Below, one piece after another: positions 9,012 to 17,485 of a stretch of 64,000 nucleotides of DNA. The position numbers and the translations under genes are program-made. A model generated the notes under the pieces. The model was not told the DNA's origin. It did not search any database and saw only the letters and a program-made list of their open reading frames with translations. Position 1 is the stretch's first letter. Each line of letters opens with the position of its first letter. This stretch comes from CAJQQK01 sp963696075 (GTDB taxonomy: Bacteria; Pseudomonadota; Alphaproteobacteria; Rhizobiales; Hyphomicrobiaceae), in NCBI GenBank assembly GCA_963696075.1, contig CAVOJD010000006.1, forward strand, positions 248,001 to 312,000, read 5' to 3'.

Positions 9012-9554
9012 CTAACCGCGCGGTGCGAGAACCATCACCATCTGGCGGCCTTCGAGACGGGGCTCGCTCTCGACCTTGGCGATTTCCTCGGTATCGGCCT
9101 TGACGCGAAGGAGCAGTTCCCGGCCAAGCTGCTGGTGCGCCATTTCCCGGCCCCTGAAGCGCAGCGTGACCTTCACCTTGTCGCCTTCGTCGAAGAAGCG
9201 GACCATCGACTTCATTTTCACCTGGTAATCGTGATCATCGATGTTCGGCCGCATCTTGATCTCTTTGACCTCGACCGTCTTCTGCTTCTTGCGAGCCTCG
9301 GCGGCTTTCTTCTGTTCTTGATATTTGAATTTGCCGTAATCGAGAATTTTCGCGACAGGCGGGTTCGCGTCGGGCGAGATCTCGACGAGATCTAATCCTG
9401 CCTCCCGCGCCCGTTCCAGCGCGTCGGTTTTGGAAACAACACCGTGGTTCTCGCCTTCTGCATCGATCAGGCGGACTTCACGCGCCAGGATGGCCTCGTT
9501 GGTCTTGGGACCAGCGGGTTCGCGCTCCTGCTGGCTTCTATGTGGTCGACGGAT
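9012..9554 (-). CDS. infC: Translation initiation factor IF-3, with ATC start codon
   Basis: IF-3 binds the 30S subunit and checks initiator tRNA and start codon pairing. The 180-residue protein begins IRRPHRSQQ, runs through KTNEAILAREVRLIDAEGEN and contains DLVEISPDANPPVAKILDYG, all standard for IF-3. In this frame a TGA stop lies only five codons upstream of the ATC, and no ATG, GTG or TTG occurs before conserved sequence begins. GAGGAG sits 8 bases upstream of the ATC at 9554-9552, a good ribosome-binding site. An ATG at 9562-9560 is in another frame with GGAG directly against it, and gives only 31 codons. E. coli infC uses ATT and autoregulates through it; the same logic is inferred here. 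Confidence 0.93.
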   Translation of the reverse strand: MRRPHRSQQEREPAGPKTNEAILAREVRLIDAEGENHGVVSKTDALERAREAGLDLVEISPDANPPVAKILDYGKFKYQEQKKAAEARKKQKTVEVKEIKMRPNIDDHDYQVKMKSMVRFFDEGDKVKVTLRFRGREMAHQQLGRELLLRVKADTEEIAKVESEPRLEGRQMVMVLAPRG

Positions 9555-9703
9555 GGTGGCATCTCCTCAATTATTGCACCAAAAAATGAACCGCGGCCCC
9601 GCTGCGAAGCGCGCCTTGACGCGCAAACAACTGGGGACACGATCCTAGATTGATAAATCACTAGGCCGAGTCAAGCAATTTGATCGCCCGCGGCCTGGAA
9701 CGA

Positions 9704-10936
9704 TCAGCCCGATTGGCGGGGCTGTGCAAACGGTTGAATGACGCCAGCGCGGGCCTTCTCGGCGAGCAGTTCGTCATAAATCTGTAAAGTTTTTGATTTC
9801 ATCAGGTCCGTCGTGAAGTGCGCCTGGACATGCGCCCGCGCGCGCTCACCCATGGCGCGCCGGGCGTCTGGATCAAGCAGGAGCGCGGTTTCGAGGTGCC
9901 GCGCGAGGTCCGGCGCGTCGCCTGGAACAACCAGCCAGCCGGTTTGTGAGCCGGTCTGTGAGGTTGCGTCCGCGTCGGGCGGCGCGCGCACCGTTTCCGG
10001 CGGTGCGCCGTGCCGGGTCGCGATCACGGGCGCCCCCATTGCCTGCGCTTCGATCGCTGTGCGCCCGAACGCTTCCGGATCGGTTGATGCAACTACGGCG
10101 ACGTGGGCGGCTGCAAACGCAGCCGGCATCTGGCTCTCATGCCCGACCAACAGGACCCGCTCCACCAACCCCGCCTCGCCCGCCTGCCGGATAAGGCCGT
10201 CCCGGTAGGCTTCGCGCCCCTGGTGATCACCGGCCAGCACCACGACACTGTCGGACACAGCCGCCCGGTCGGCGATCTGCCGAAACGCCTCGATCAACAC
10301 CTGTTGCCCCTTCCACGCCGTCAGGCGGCCGGCAAGCAGGATGATCCGGGCGCCGGCGGGAACGCCCCATCGGGCGCGGATCGCAGCGATATCATCATCG
10401 CTCACCAAAGCTGGATCATACGCCGGGCCAACGCCGCGGTGGACAACGCGGATCCGCGTTCTCGGCGTGCCGTAGCGCTCCTCGATCAGCCGCGCCGTAT
10501 AGTGCGAATTGGCGATCACGAGCCGTCCGCGCACCATCACGCTGTTATAGAGGCGCTTGATCGCGCCGTTCTCGTTGTACGCCCCGTGATAGGTCGTCAT
10601 GAAGGGGACACCGGCCCGTCGGGCCGCGATCAGTCCGCTCCACGCCGGCGCCCGGCTGCGGGCGTGAATAATCGCCGCGCCCTCTCGCCGCGCAATCGCT
10701 GCGATCCGGCCGGCGTTGGCCACGATCGTCGCCGGGTTTTTCGAGGCGACGGGAAGCCGTATCAGTTCGCCGCCGGCCGCTTCGAGATCGCCTTCGAGCC
10801 GCCCGCCCTCACTGACCACCAGGGCGCGCCCGCCATGAGCCGTAATCGCGGCCGCCATCTCGATCGCTGACAGCTCCGCCCCGCCCGTTTCGAGTTCGGG
10901 GATGATCTGCAGTATGGTGGCTGGCCGAGCTGACAC
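9704..10936 (-). CDS. GT4-family glycosyltransferase
   Basis: This 410-residue protein has the GT-B fold of family 4 retaining glycosyltransferases. The N-terminal domain begins with IIPELETGGAE, the donor-site loop includes VVHRGVG and LLAGRLTAWKGQQVLIEAF, and the C-terminal DPEAFGRTAIEAQAMG holds the E-x7-E motif (the first acidic residue is in DPEAFG). Such enzymes build lipopolysaccharide core or exopolysaccharide sugars from nucleotide-sugar donors; donor and acceptor cannot be told from sequence. Translation starts at GTG (10936). It is monocistronic and divergent from the following hydrolase gene. Confidence 0.85.
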   Translation of the reverse strand: MSARPATILQIIPELETGGAELSAIEMAAAITAHGGRALVVSEGGRLEGDLEAAGGELIRLPVASKNPATIVANAGRIAAIARREGAAIIHARSRAPAWSGLIAARRAGVPFMTTYHGAYNENGAIKRLYNSVMVRGRLVIANSHYTARLIEERYGTPRTRIRVVHRGVGPAYDPALVSDDDIAAIRARWGVPAGARIILLAGRLTAWKGQQVLIEAFRQIADRAAVSDSVVVLAGDHQGREAYRDGLIRQAGEAGLVERVLLVGHESQMPAAFAAAHVAVVASTDPEAFGRTAIEAQAMGAPVIATRHGAPPETVRAPPDADATSQTGSQTGWLVVPGDAPDLARHLETALLLDPDARRAMGERARAHVQAHFTTDLMKSKTLQIYDELLAEKARAGVIQPFAQPRQSG

Positions 10937-11069
10937 CTGACGACGATCCTTCGTTCATCCGCCTCTCGGCTGGAGATGCAACGCCCAACAGCACGCCGAT
11001 AAACGCATTCGGCAGATCGACGCAATAACCCGCTAGAGTGCCCGCTCGCCTGTACGGAGCCAGCAGCCT

Positions 11070-11891
11070 ATGCCGACCACAGACACCGGACGCGACAACA
11101 TCGAAGCGCCGCACCACCTCCCGGTCGGCGCTGGCGCCGATCGCCGCTCCATCGCATACCTTACCCGCCCGGGCAACGCCCCCGGCGTTTTCTGGATGTC
11201 CGGCTTCAAGTCCGAAATGCGCTCCATAAAGGCGAGCTATCTCGATCAATGGGCGGCCGCTCGCGGCCACGCCTTTACCCGTTTCGACTATTCCGGCCAC
11301 GGCCTATCCCAGGGCCGCTTCGAAGACGGCACCCTCAGCCGCTGGCTCGAGGAGGCCGCCGCCGTCTTCGACGCCGTCACGCAAGGCCCCCAGATCGTCG
11401 TCGGCTCCAGCATGGGCGGCTATCTGGCGCTGTTGATGGCGCGCCAATTTCTGGCCAGAACCGGTATAGGCCGGCCCGGCCGGATCGCGGGGCTGGTCCT
11501 GATTGCTCCGGCCTGGAACATGACGGACCTGATGTGGAAAAAGGCCCCCGACGAGGCCCGCCGCGCAATTCTAGATGATGGCGTCTGGCTGCGCCCGTCC
11601 CGCTATGAGGATGGTCCTTATCCGATAACGCGGGCCCTGATTGAGGATGGCCGCGCCCATCTCTTCGCAGACGCGCCATGGAGCCCCGGCGCCCCCGTCG
11701 AGATCATCCAGGGCCGCAACGACCCTGACGTCCCTTATCACCACGTCGCGCAGCTGACCCGGCTCTTGATCGATGTCCCCGTGACGCTCAACGAAGTGCC
11801 GGACGGCGAGCACCGCCTCTCGCGGCCCGAGGATCTGGCACTTCTGGCGGCGCGCATCGAGCATCTTCTCGACGCCCACGCGCCCGGTTGA
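11070..11891 (+). CDS. Alpha/beta hydrolase, ABHD10-like
   Basis: This 273-residue alpha/beta hydrolase has GSSMGGYLALL (nucleophile serine near 112), FDYSGHG as the oxyanion-side strand, and DGEHRLSRPED, which carries the C-terminal catalytic histidine. The opening GVFWMSGFKSEM and the size resemble the ABHD10/carboxylesterase branch, which cleaves acyl esters and S-acyl groups. The substrate is not known. It is a single gene, convergent with the lipoprotein gene after a 40-base gap. Confidence 0.8.
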   Translation: MPTTDTGRDNIEAPHHLPVGAGADRRSIAYLTRPGNAPGVFWMSGFKSEMRSIKASYLDQWAAARGHAFTRFDYSGHGLSQGRFEDGTLSRWLEEAAAVFDAVTQGPQIVVGSSMGGYLALLMARQFLARTGIGRPGRIAGLVLIAPAWNMTDLMWKKAPDEARRAILDDGVWLRPSRYEDGPYPITRALIEDGRAHLFADAPWSPGAPVEIIQGRNDPDVPYHHVAQLTRLLIDVPVTLNEVPDGEHRLSRPEDLALLAARIEHLLDAHAPG

Positions 11892-11931
11892 TCTTCAATC
11901 TTTTAAGTGCGGTGACAGCGCCTGAGGCGCC

Positions 11932-12723
11932 TCAGTATTCGATGATGGCGTAGAAGATCCTGTCTTCCGTGCTGCCTTCGTCGCGTTTCACCATCAGCCG
12001 CGTAAACTCTTCCGCTGTCCACCGGAACCGGACCAGATCACCCTCCTGCGCCCCGTTCGTCTCGATCACCTTGCGCGCCTTGATCGCGAACTGCATGTGA
12101 TTTCCCGGCGCCGACATCCTGACCGTTGCGAGCGCAGCATCAGCGTAGGCATCCGCCAGCTTCTTGACGGCGGCCATGTTCGGCAGGCCCTGCCCGGGCT
12201 GGCCATATTTCATGGCGCCGAGCATCACGAGGCCCGGCATGATCTGCGCAAAGTCCGGCACGTTGTTGAAGTCCAGCGATACCTTGACCCGGCGCGGCGC
12301 AAGCTCTTCGATTGTCAGAACATTGGCCTGCTGCCGGGGCAACTGCTTGAGCTGGTCGATCACCTGCGCGCTGTCGCCGAGTTCCATCAGGAAGCCGCAC
12401 CCGAAACGATCCTCGGTGGTGTACTGCTGGCCTTGAATGTCGATCGGGCGGGGCTTGGCGTTGGCCCCAAGATGCTCGACCGACTGGCACAGGCCCTTCT
12501 CCACGAACTTCGCCGTGACCGGCTGCAGTTCCATGATCGCCTGATAGAATTTGAAGACGTGCTCGGCATCGCGCGGGAAGTCGAACTGGCTGGTCGCCGC
12601 CGCCGTCCCATCGTCCCGGAACGTGATCGTCGCGTCGAAATTGTAGCAGCCGGCAAGCCCGACACCGGCCAGGGCAACGACGGCGAGCCGCCGGGCGGCG
12701 CGTTTCAGGTGGGCGATGTCCAT
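11932..12723 (-). CDS. Putative lipoprotein
   Basis: This 263-residue protein has a lipoprotein signal peptide: a basic start, a hydrophobic run (VVALAGVGL) and the lipobox LAGC, with the lipidated cysteine near residue 26. The mature part opens with YNFDATITFRDDGTAAATSQFDF, which resembles envelope proteins that handle polypeptides at the membrane, but I cannot assign a family. The Cys and the lack of further hydrophobic segments place it on the periplasmic face of a membrane. It lies between two convergent hydrolase/SDR genes and shows no operon partner. Confidence 0.75.
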   Translation of the reverse strand: MDIAHLKRAARRLAVVALAGVGLAGCYNFDATITFRDDGTAAATSQFDFPRDAEHVFKFYQAIMELQPVTAKFVEKGLCQSVEHLGANAKPRPIDIQGQQYTTEDRFGCGFLMELGDSAQVIDQLKQLPRQQANVLTIEELAPRRVKVSLDFNNVPDFAQIMPGLVMLGAMKYGQPGQGLPNMAAVKKLADAYADAALATVRMSAPGNHMQFAIKARKVIETNGAQEGDLVRFRWTAEEFTRLMVKRDEGSTEDRIFYAIIEY

Positions 12724-12861
12724 GTGGCGATATCCTCGGCCTTCAGCTGCTGGAAACGTCGATCCACCATGGTTACGAAACGCGGCTTAAATCATGACGA
12801 AGACGGCTGACCAACGTGTAGCATGGTTAACCCGGGCCTACTGCGTGTCGCGTCCGCGCGC

Positions 12862-13743
12862 TCAGCCCGCCTCAGTGAGAAGCGCGGCGAGGCCCTCGCG
12901 ATAGGTCGGATAAATCAAGTCGTAGCCGAGCCTCCGCGTCAGGAGATCGTTCGATACTCTTTTGTTTTCGCTATAAAAACTGCGCGCCATCGGCGACAGA
13001 TCAGCGTCTTCGAAGCAAACTTCCGGCGGCGCTTCGATGCCAAGCAGCCCGGCCGCATGCACCAGCACATCCTGGGGCGGGGCCGGCAGGTTGTCCGTGA
13101 TGTTGATGGCATCATGCGCCGCAGCGTCCGTCAGGGTCATGATATGGCGCACCGCGCCGGCGATATCGTCGACGTGGATCCGGTTGAAGACCTGCCCCGG
13201 CTTGATGATGCGCCGGGCATTCGGCCCGCGAACCCGCTCAAGCGGACTGCGGCCTGGGCCATAGATGCCGGGCAGGCGCAGGCAGTTGACCGGCTTTTGA
13301 CATTGAGCCCCCCAGGCAAGCCACGCCGTCTCGGCAGCCAGTCGCCGCCGTCCACGCTCCCCCGTGGGCGCCAGCGGCGACGTCTCGTCGACCCATCCGC
13401 CGCCCGTGTCGCCATAGACCCCGACCGTCGAGAAGTATCCGACCCAGCAAAGGCTCTCCAATGCGGCAAGCCTGTCGCCGAGCGCCGCCAGGACGGGATC
13501 GCCGTCCGCCGTTGGCGGCGCCGAGACGAGAAGGTGCGTCGCCCCCTCAATCGCAGCCATCAGCTCCGCCGTCACATCGCCGGCCTCGCCCGAGAAAAGC
13601 GCGCCCCGGTAGCCGGCCTTTTCAATGTCCTGAACGCCGTCCGCCGTCCGGCTTGTGCCTGTTACCTGCCAGCCCTCGGGCGAGAGCAGCCGCGCCAGCC
13701 GCCGGGCGGTATAACCGAACCCGATTGCAACCAGATGGGTCAT
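12862..13743 (-). CDS. SDR-like NAD(P)-dependent oxidoreductase
   Basis: This 293-residue protein starts with a Rossmann motif, IGFGYTARRLA, and has an extended-SDR layout: LLVSAPPTADGDPVL, STVGVYGDTGGGWVDE (YxxxK-type active-site region is not clean) and LRLPGIYGPGRSPL. It resembles the YeeZ/NAD-binding epimerase group. The ATG at 13743 overlaps the queG stop in an ATGA arrangement, so it is probably translated with queG. Its substrate is unknown; the pairing with queG is seen in other alphaproteobacteria but its meaning is inferred. Confidence 0.75.
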   Translation of the reverse strand: MTHLVAIGFGYTARRLARLLSPEGWQVTGTSRTADGVQDIEKAGYRGALFSGEAGDVTAELMAAIEGATHLLVSAPPTADGDPVLAALGDRLAALESLCWVGYFSTVGVYGDTGGGWVDETSPLAPTGERGRRRLAAETAWLAWGAQCQKPVNCLRLPGIYGPGRSPLERVRGPNARRIIKPGQVFNRIHVDDIAGAVRHIMTLTDAAAHDAINITDNLPAPPQDVLVHAAGLLGIEAPPEVCFEDADLSPMARSFYSENKRVSNDLLTRRLGYDLIYPTYREGLAALLTEAG

Positions 13744-14910
13744 GCGTTCGAACCAGCCTTTCTCTGAGAGATCGCCATGTCCCATTCATTCAGGACGGCG
13801 GCATCGGTTTCGCGCTCGCGGCGCAACCGCCGTTCGCGATCGACGTCGTCCGGCTCACCGAGCCGCGAGAGCGCCCAAACCGCCATCGCGCGCACCACCG
13901 CCGCGGCGTCATCGAGGCATCGCACCACTGCCGGCAGCAATGACGCATCGCCTGAATTACCCGCCGCAATCAGCGCGTTACGCACGATCCGGTCGCGCCC
14001 GGTACGCTTCACCGGTGTCCCCCGGAAGCGCGCATGAAACGCAGCCTCATCCATCTCGATCAGCGCCGCCAGCGGCGGATCATCCGTCTCGACCCGGGCA
14101 TGAAACCGTGCCTCCCCTGCCGCTGCCGCAAACTTGTTCCAGGGGCACACCGCCAGGCAATCGTCGCATCCAAAGACCCGGTTGCCCATCGCCGTGCGAA
14201 ATGCCAGCGGGATATGGCCGGCGAATTCGATCGTCAGATACGAAATACACCGCCGGGCATCGAGTTGATACGGCGCCGGGAATGCATCCGTTGGGCAGAT
14301 ATCCAGGCACTGCCGGCAACTGCCGCAGTGGTCCGTCTCCGGCTCATCCGGCGCGAGCGCGGCATCGGTCAGGATCGCGCCGAGAAACAGCCACGAGCCG
14401 AAGTCGCGCGAGACCAGGTTGGTGTGCTTGCCCTGCCAGCCGAGGCCGGCCGCCGCCGCCAGCGGTTTTTCAAGAAGCGGCGCGGTGTCGACGAAAACCT
14501 TGACCTGAGCAGCCCGTGCGCGCGGCAATGCCGCCGGCGACCTGCTTCAGGCGCCCCTTGATGACGTCATGATAGTCGCGCCCCTTGGCGTAGCGCGCAA
14601 TGACGCCCCGCGATGTCTCCCGCAGCCGCGCCAGCGGATCGTCGTCCGGCCCGCTGCCGTAATTCGCCCCGAGCATGATCACCGACCGGCACCCGTCCCA
14701 CAGCGCTGACGGGTTGCGTCGCCGATCGAATGTTTCGGCGAGCCAGTCCATCTCGCCATGATAGCCCTTGTCGATGAAATCCTTGAGCCGCGGCCCAGCC
14801 TCATCAATTCGCTCAGCCGTCGTGAACCGGCAAATCTCGAAGCCGTATTCCCGCGCCCGGGCGCGAATGAACTCTTCTGGCGATTGCGGCACTGACGGCT
14901 CCGGCGACAA
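13740..14910 (-). pseudogene. queG: Epoxyqueuosine reductase, interrupted by a +1 frameshift
   Basis: QueG reduces epoxyqueuosine in tRNA to queuosine using cobalamin and two [4Fe-4S] clusters. The N-terminal half (SPEEFIRAREYG-like start, GYHGEMDWL, YAKGRDYHDVIKGRLKQ) ends in one frame. The C-terminal half, from QVKVFVDTAPLLEKPLA, through CGSCRQCLDICPTDA and CDDCLAVCPWNKF to a HEAT-like tail, continues in another. Removing one base from the run of three at 14513-14515 restores a protein of 389 residues, the normal length. All cluster cysteines are intact, so a sequencing error is as likely as a real mutation. Translation would start at TTG 14910 or GTG 14892. The stop overlaps the SDR-like gene. 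Confidence 0.85.
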
Positions 14911-15081
14911 GGCGACGATCTAAGAGATAGTGCCACCACCTGTTTTCGTCGACCTCACCCAGACGCGCGACGCCCGCAAGTGCCGATGCAACCGGCCGTC
15001 GCATCGCGCTGTCGCCAGAATTCTCGCGGCAAAGCAGCCGTTAAGCGACACAGCCCGGTAGCACCCACAACCCTCTTCATC
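14911..15081. other. Spacer before repeat cluster A
   Basis: This is the upstream region of queG (read on the minus strand). I see no gene, hairpin or clear promoter in it. The sequence is less GC-skewed than the repeat cluster that follows. Confidence 0.4.
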
Positions 15082-15379
15082 GGCGGCACAGCCGCCGGGG
15101 AGCGCCTGCGACCCGCGCCCTTGGCGCGCCCCCGCGGGCCGAGCACACTGAGCCCTCCTCATCGGCGGCACCGCCGCCGGGGAGCAAGCGCGACCCGCGC
15201 CGTTGGCGCGCCCCCGCGGAGCCGCAGCGCACTTGCACCGCAAGTGCGCGTTACGCGGCGTGAGCGCAAACAACCATTCGGCGGCACAAGCCGCCGGGGA
15301 GCAAGTGCGACCCGCCCGTTGGCGCGCGCCCGCGCAGGGCCAGCGCTGCGCAGCAGCGCGGTGCGGCCCGTGAGCGCAA
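15082..15379. repeat. Structured tandem repeat cluster A (3 units)
   Basis: Three units start at 15082, 15164 and 15280. Each opens with a GGCGGC/GCCGCC hairpin, then CGGGGAGC-(4 bases)-GCGACCCG, then a short GC hairpin with a TT-containing loop, and CCCGCG. Units 2 and 3 continue with an outer helix enclosing a longer hairpin and close with GTGAGCGCAA. In unit 2 the outer helix is GCCGC/GCGGC and the inner hairpin GCGCACTTGC/GCAAGTGCGC; in unit 3 they are GGGCC/GGCCC and GCGCTGC/GCAGCGC. Unit 1 is cut short after the P3 region. The last base of unit 3 touches the stop codon of the RNase D-like gene (15380). Clusters at 28586 and 56700 share the skeleton. Confidence 0.8.
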
Positions 15380-15997
15380 TCAGTGACTAAAGATATCGTC
15401 GTCGAAGCCGGCGAGGTCGAGGGTTGCGCGTGTCGCCAGGAAATCGAACGCGGCCTGCGCCAGGCCCATGCGCCCTTCGCGCTCAAGCATCATGTCGAGC
15501 CGTTCTTTCAGCTTGTGCAGGTGCAACACATCCGAGGCCGCATAGGCCTGCTGCTGCTGGCTGAGTTGGGCTGCCGCCCAGTCCGAACTTTGCTGCTGCT
15601 TCGACAGTTCAACGCCGAGCAGCTCCGACGTGATGTCCTTGAGGCCGTGCCGGTCGGTATAGGTCCGCGTCAGCTTTGAAGCGATCTTGGTGCAGTAGAT
15701 CGGCTGCGTTTCGACACCGAGATACTGCTTGATCACCGCGACATCGAAGCGCGCGAAATGGAAGATCTTGAGAACGTCCGGGTCCGCCATAAGCGCTTTG
15801 AGGTTGGGCGCGTCGTAACCCGTCTGTGAAAGCTGGACGAGATGCGCGCTGCCATCTCCGGCGGATAGCTGGACGACGCAAAGTCGGTCGCGATGCGGCT
15901 TCAGGCCCAGGGTTTCGCTGTCGACGGCGACAGATTTGCCGAATGAGACCGAGGCGGGAAGATCGCCTTTGTGGACGTGGATCTTCGCTGCCGCCAT
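15380..15997 (-). CDS. rnd: RNase D-like 3'-5' exonuclease
   Basis: This 205-residue protein is the DEDD exonuclease domain of RNase D without the C-terminal HRDC domains, a short form common in alphaproteobacteria. Exonuclease motifs are VDSETLGL (D and E, motif I), FHFARFDV (motif II) and YAASDVLHLHKL (motif III, the DEDDy tyrosine). It would trim tRNA or other RNA 3' ends. I chose the ATG at 15997, which gives MAAAKIHVHKG, over an extension with no conserved residues. Its stop codon directly abuts repeat cluster A. Confidence 0.85.
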   Translation of the reverse strand: MAAAKIHVHKGDLPASVSFGKSVAVDSETLGLKPHRDRLCVVQLSAGDGSAHLVQLSQTGYDAPNLKALMADPDVLKIFHFARFDVAVIKQYLGVETQPIYCTKIASKLTRTYTDRHGLKDITSELLGVELSKQQQSSDWAAAQLSQQQQAYAASDVLHLHKLKERLDMMLEREGRMGLAQAAFDFLATRATLDLAGFDDDIFSH

Positions 15998-16125
15998 CGT
16001 CAACTCCGTCAGTTTTCGGGCTGGGTGCCGTCGCTGCGCCAATGATGGTCAAAAGCGACCCCTGCACGTGCACAGGTCGGTCGATCGGCGATTTTCGGCG
16101 CCTTGCTGCGCGCGATCCAAAGGAT

Positions 16126-16212
16126 TGGTGCCCAGGAGAGGACTCGAACCTCCACGGGGATACCCCCGCTAGCACCTGAAGCTAGTGCGTCTACCAATTC
16201 CGCCACCTGGGC
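16126..16212 (-). tRNA. tRNA-Leu (anticodon CAG)
   Basis: On the minus strand the 87-base gene folds as a class II tRNA: acceptor GCCCAGG/CCTGGGC, anticodon loop TTCAGGT flanked by CTAGC/GCTAG, a long variable arm, and T-loop GTTCGAGTCC. The discriminator is A and CCA is encoded in the DNA (16128-16126). The anticodon CAG reads CUG, and the long variable arm fits leucine. Confidence 0.97.
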
Positions 16213-16429
16213 TGACCGGTCGCACCGGGCGACCGCTCAAGAGCGTGTCAGTTAGTTCGCTCCGCGGCTATTGTCAATCACAGCCGTGACCTGAGAGTTG
16301 CTTCACAAGACCATAGCAGGCGATGTATGGCTTCGCAGATGGAATGACGATTGGAATGATTGCGCCGCCAGCGGCGGGTCGCACGCCAGGATCGATCGAA
16401 GCAATCGAAGCAGAAGAGCCGGGAAGAAC

Positions 16430-17413
16430 ATGACGACGCGAAATGGGCGCGGTCAGCTTGTGACCGTATTCGGAGGTTCCGGCTTTGTCGGCCGCCACAC
16501 TGTGAGGGCATTGGCACGGTCGGGCTGGCGGGTCCGCGCGGCCGTGCGCCGGCCGGATCTTGCAGGCCACCTCCAGCCGATGGGCAATGTCGGCCAGATC
16601 CATGCCGTCCAGGCCAACGTGCGCTATCCTCAGTCGGTTGCCGCCGCCGTCGACGGCGCTGACGCGGTGATCAACCTCGTCGGGATCCTCGCACCAACCG
16701 GCCGCCAGTCGTTCGACAGCGTTCACCTGAAAGGCGCTGATGCGGTGGCAAAGGCCGTGGCGGCGGCCGGCATCGAACGGTTTGTCCACATGTCAGCGCT
16801 CGGCGCCGACCCGAAATCGAACTCAGCCTATGCCAAATCCAAGGGCCAGGCCGAAAAGGCTGTCCTGGACGCCTGCCCCGGCGCGATCATCGTCCGGCCC
16901 TCGATCATCTTCGGCCCCGAGGACGAATTCTTCAACCGCTTCGCCTCGATGGCGGCCTCTGCCCCGCTGCTCCCGCTGGTCGGCGGCGGGCGCACGCGCT
17001 TTCAGCCCGTTTTCGTCGGTGACGTTGCCGAAGCCATCAAGAATGCCTGCGAGGGCGCCGGCACGCCGGGTACGATTTATGAGCTTGGCGGCCCGGAAAC
17101 GGCGACCTTCCGCCAGCTTCTCGAGCAGATCCGCCAGTGGACCGACCGCCACCCGGGCTTCATGCCGCTGCCGTTCTGGATGGCAAAACTGATCGCTCTC
17201 GTCACCTGGCCGCTGCCCAACGCACTGCGCCCGATGACCGTCGACCAGGTGCGCCTCCTGCAACACGACAACGTCGTCAGCGAAACAGCCATCCAGGAAG
17301 GCCGCACACTGGCAGCGCTGGGCGTCGCCACGCCTCATCCCACCGCTGCGATTGTTCCCGAATACGTCGAGCGTTTCCGCCGGCGCGGCCAGTTCTCGCA
17401 TTATCGCGGCTGA
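16430..17413 (+). CDS. NAD(P)-binding SDR protein, NDUFA9-like
   Basis: This 327-residue atypical SDR begins with the Rossmann motif VTVFGGSGFVGRHTVRAL and lacks a clean YxxxK active site, although YAKSKGQAE is present in the right place. FVHMSALGADPKSNS and VGDVAEAIKNACE are the signatures of the complex I NDUFA9 subunit and its bacterial relatives, which alphaproteobacteria carry as separate genes. A role in respiratory complex assembly or ubiquinone handling is inferred from the family. The ATG at 16430 follows GGGAAGAAC. Confidence 0.85.
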   Translation: MTTRNGRGQLVTVFGGSGFVGRHTVRALARSGWRVRAAVRRPDLAGHLQPMGNVGQIHAVQANVRYPQSVAAAVDGADAVINLVGILAPTGRQSFDSVHLKGADAVAKAVAAAGIERFVHMSALGADPKSNSAYAKSKGQAEKAVLDACPGAIIVRPSIIFGPEDEFFNRFASMAASAPLLPLVGGGRTRFQPVFVGDVAEAIKNACEGAGTPGTIYELGGPETATFRQLLEQIRQWTDRHPGFMPLPFWMAKLIALVTWPLPNALRPMTVDQVRLLQHDNVVSETAIQEGRTLAALGVATPHPTAAIVPEYVERFRRRGQFSHYRG

Positions 17414-17485
17414 ACCTGGGCTCGAACCTGAACCTGAGGCTTAACGCGCCGGCGCGGCGGCCAGCTTAAACCGAATGAGGAGCCG

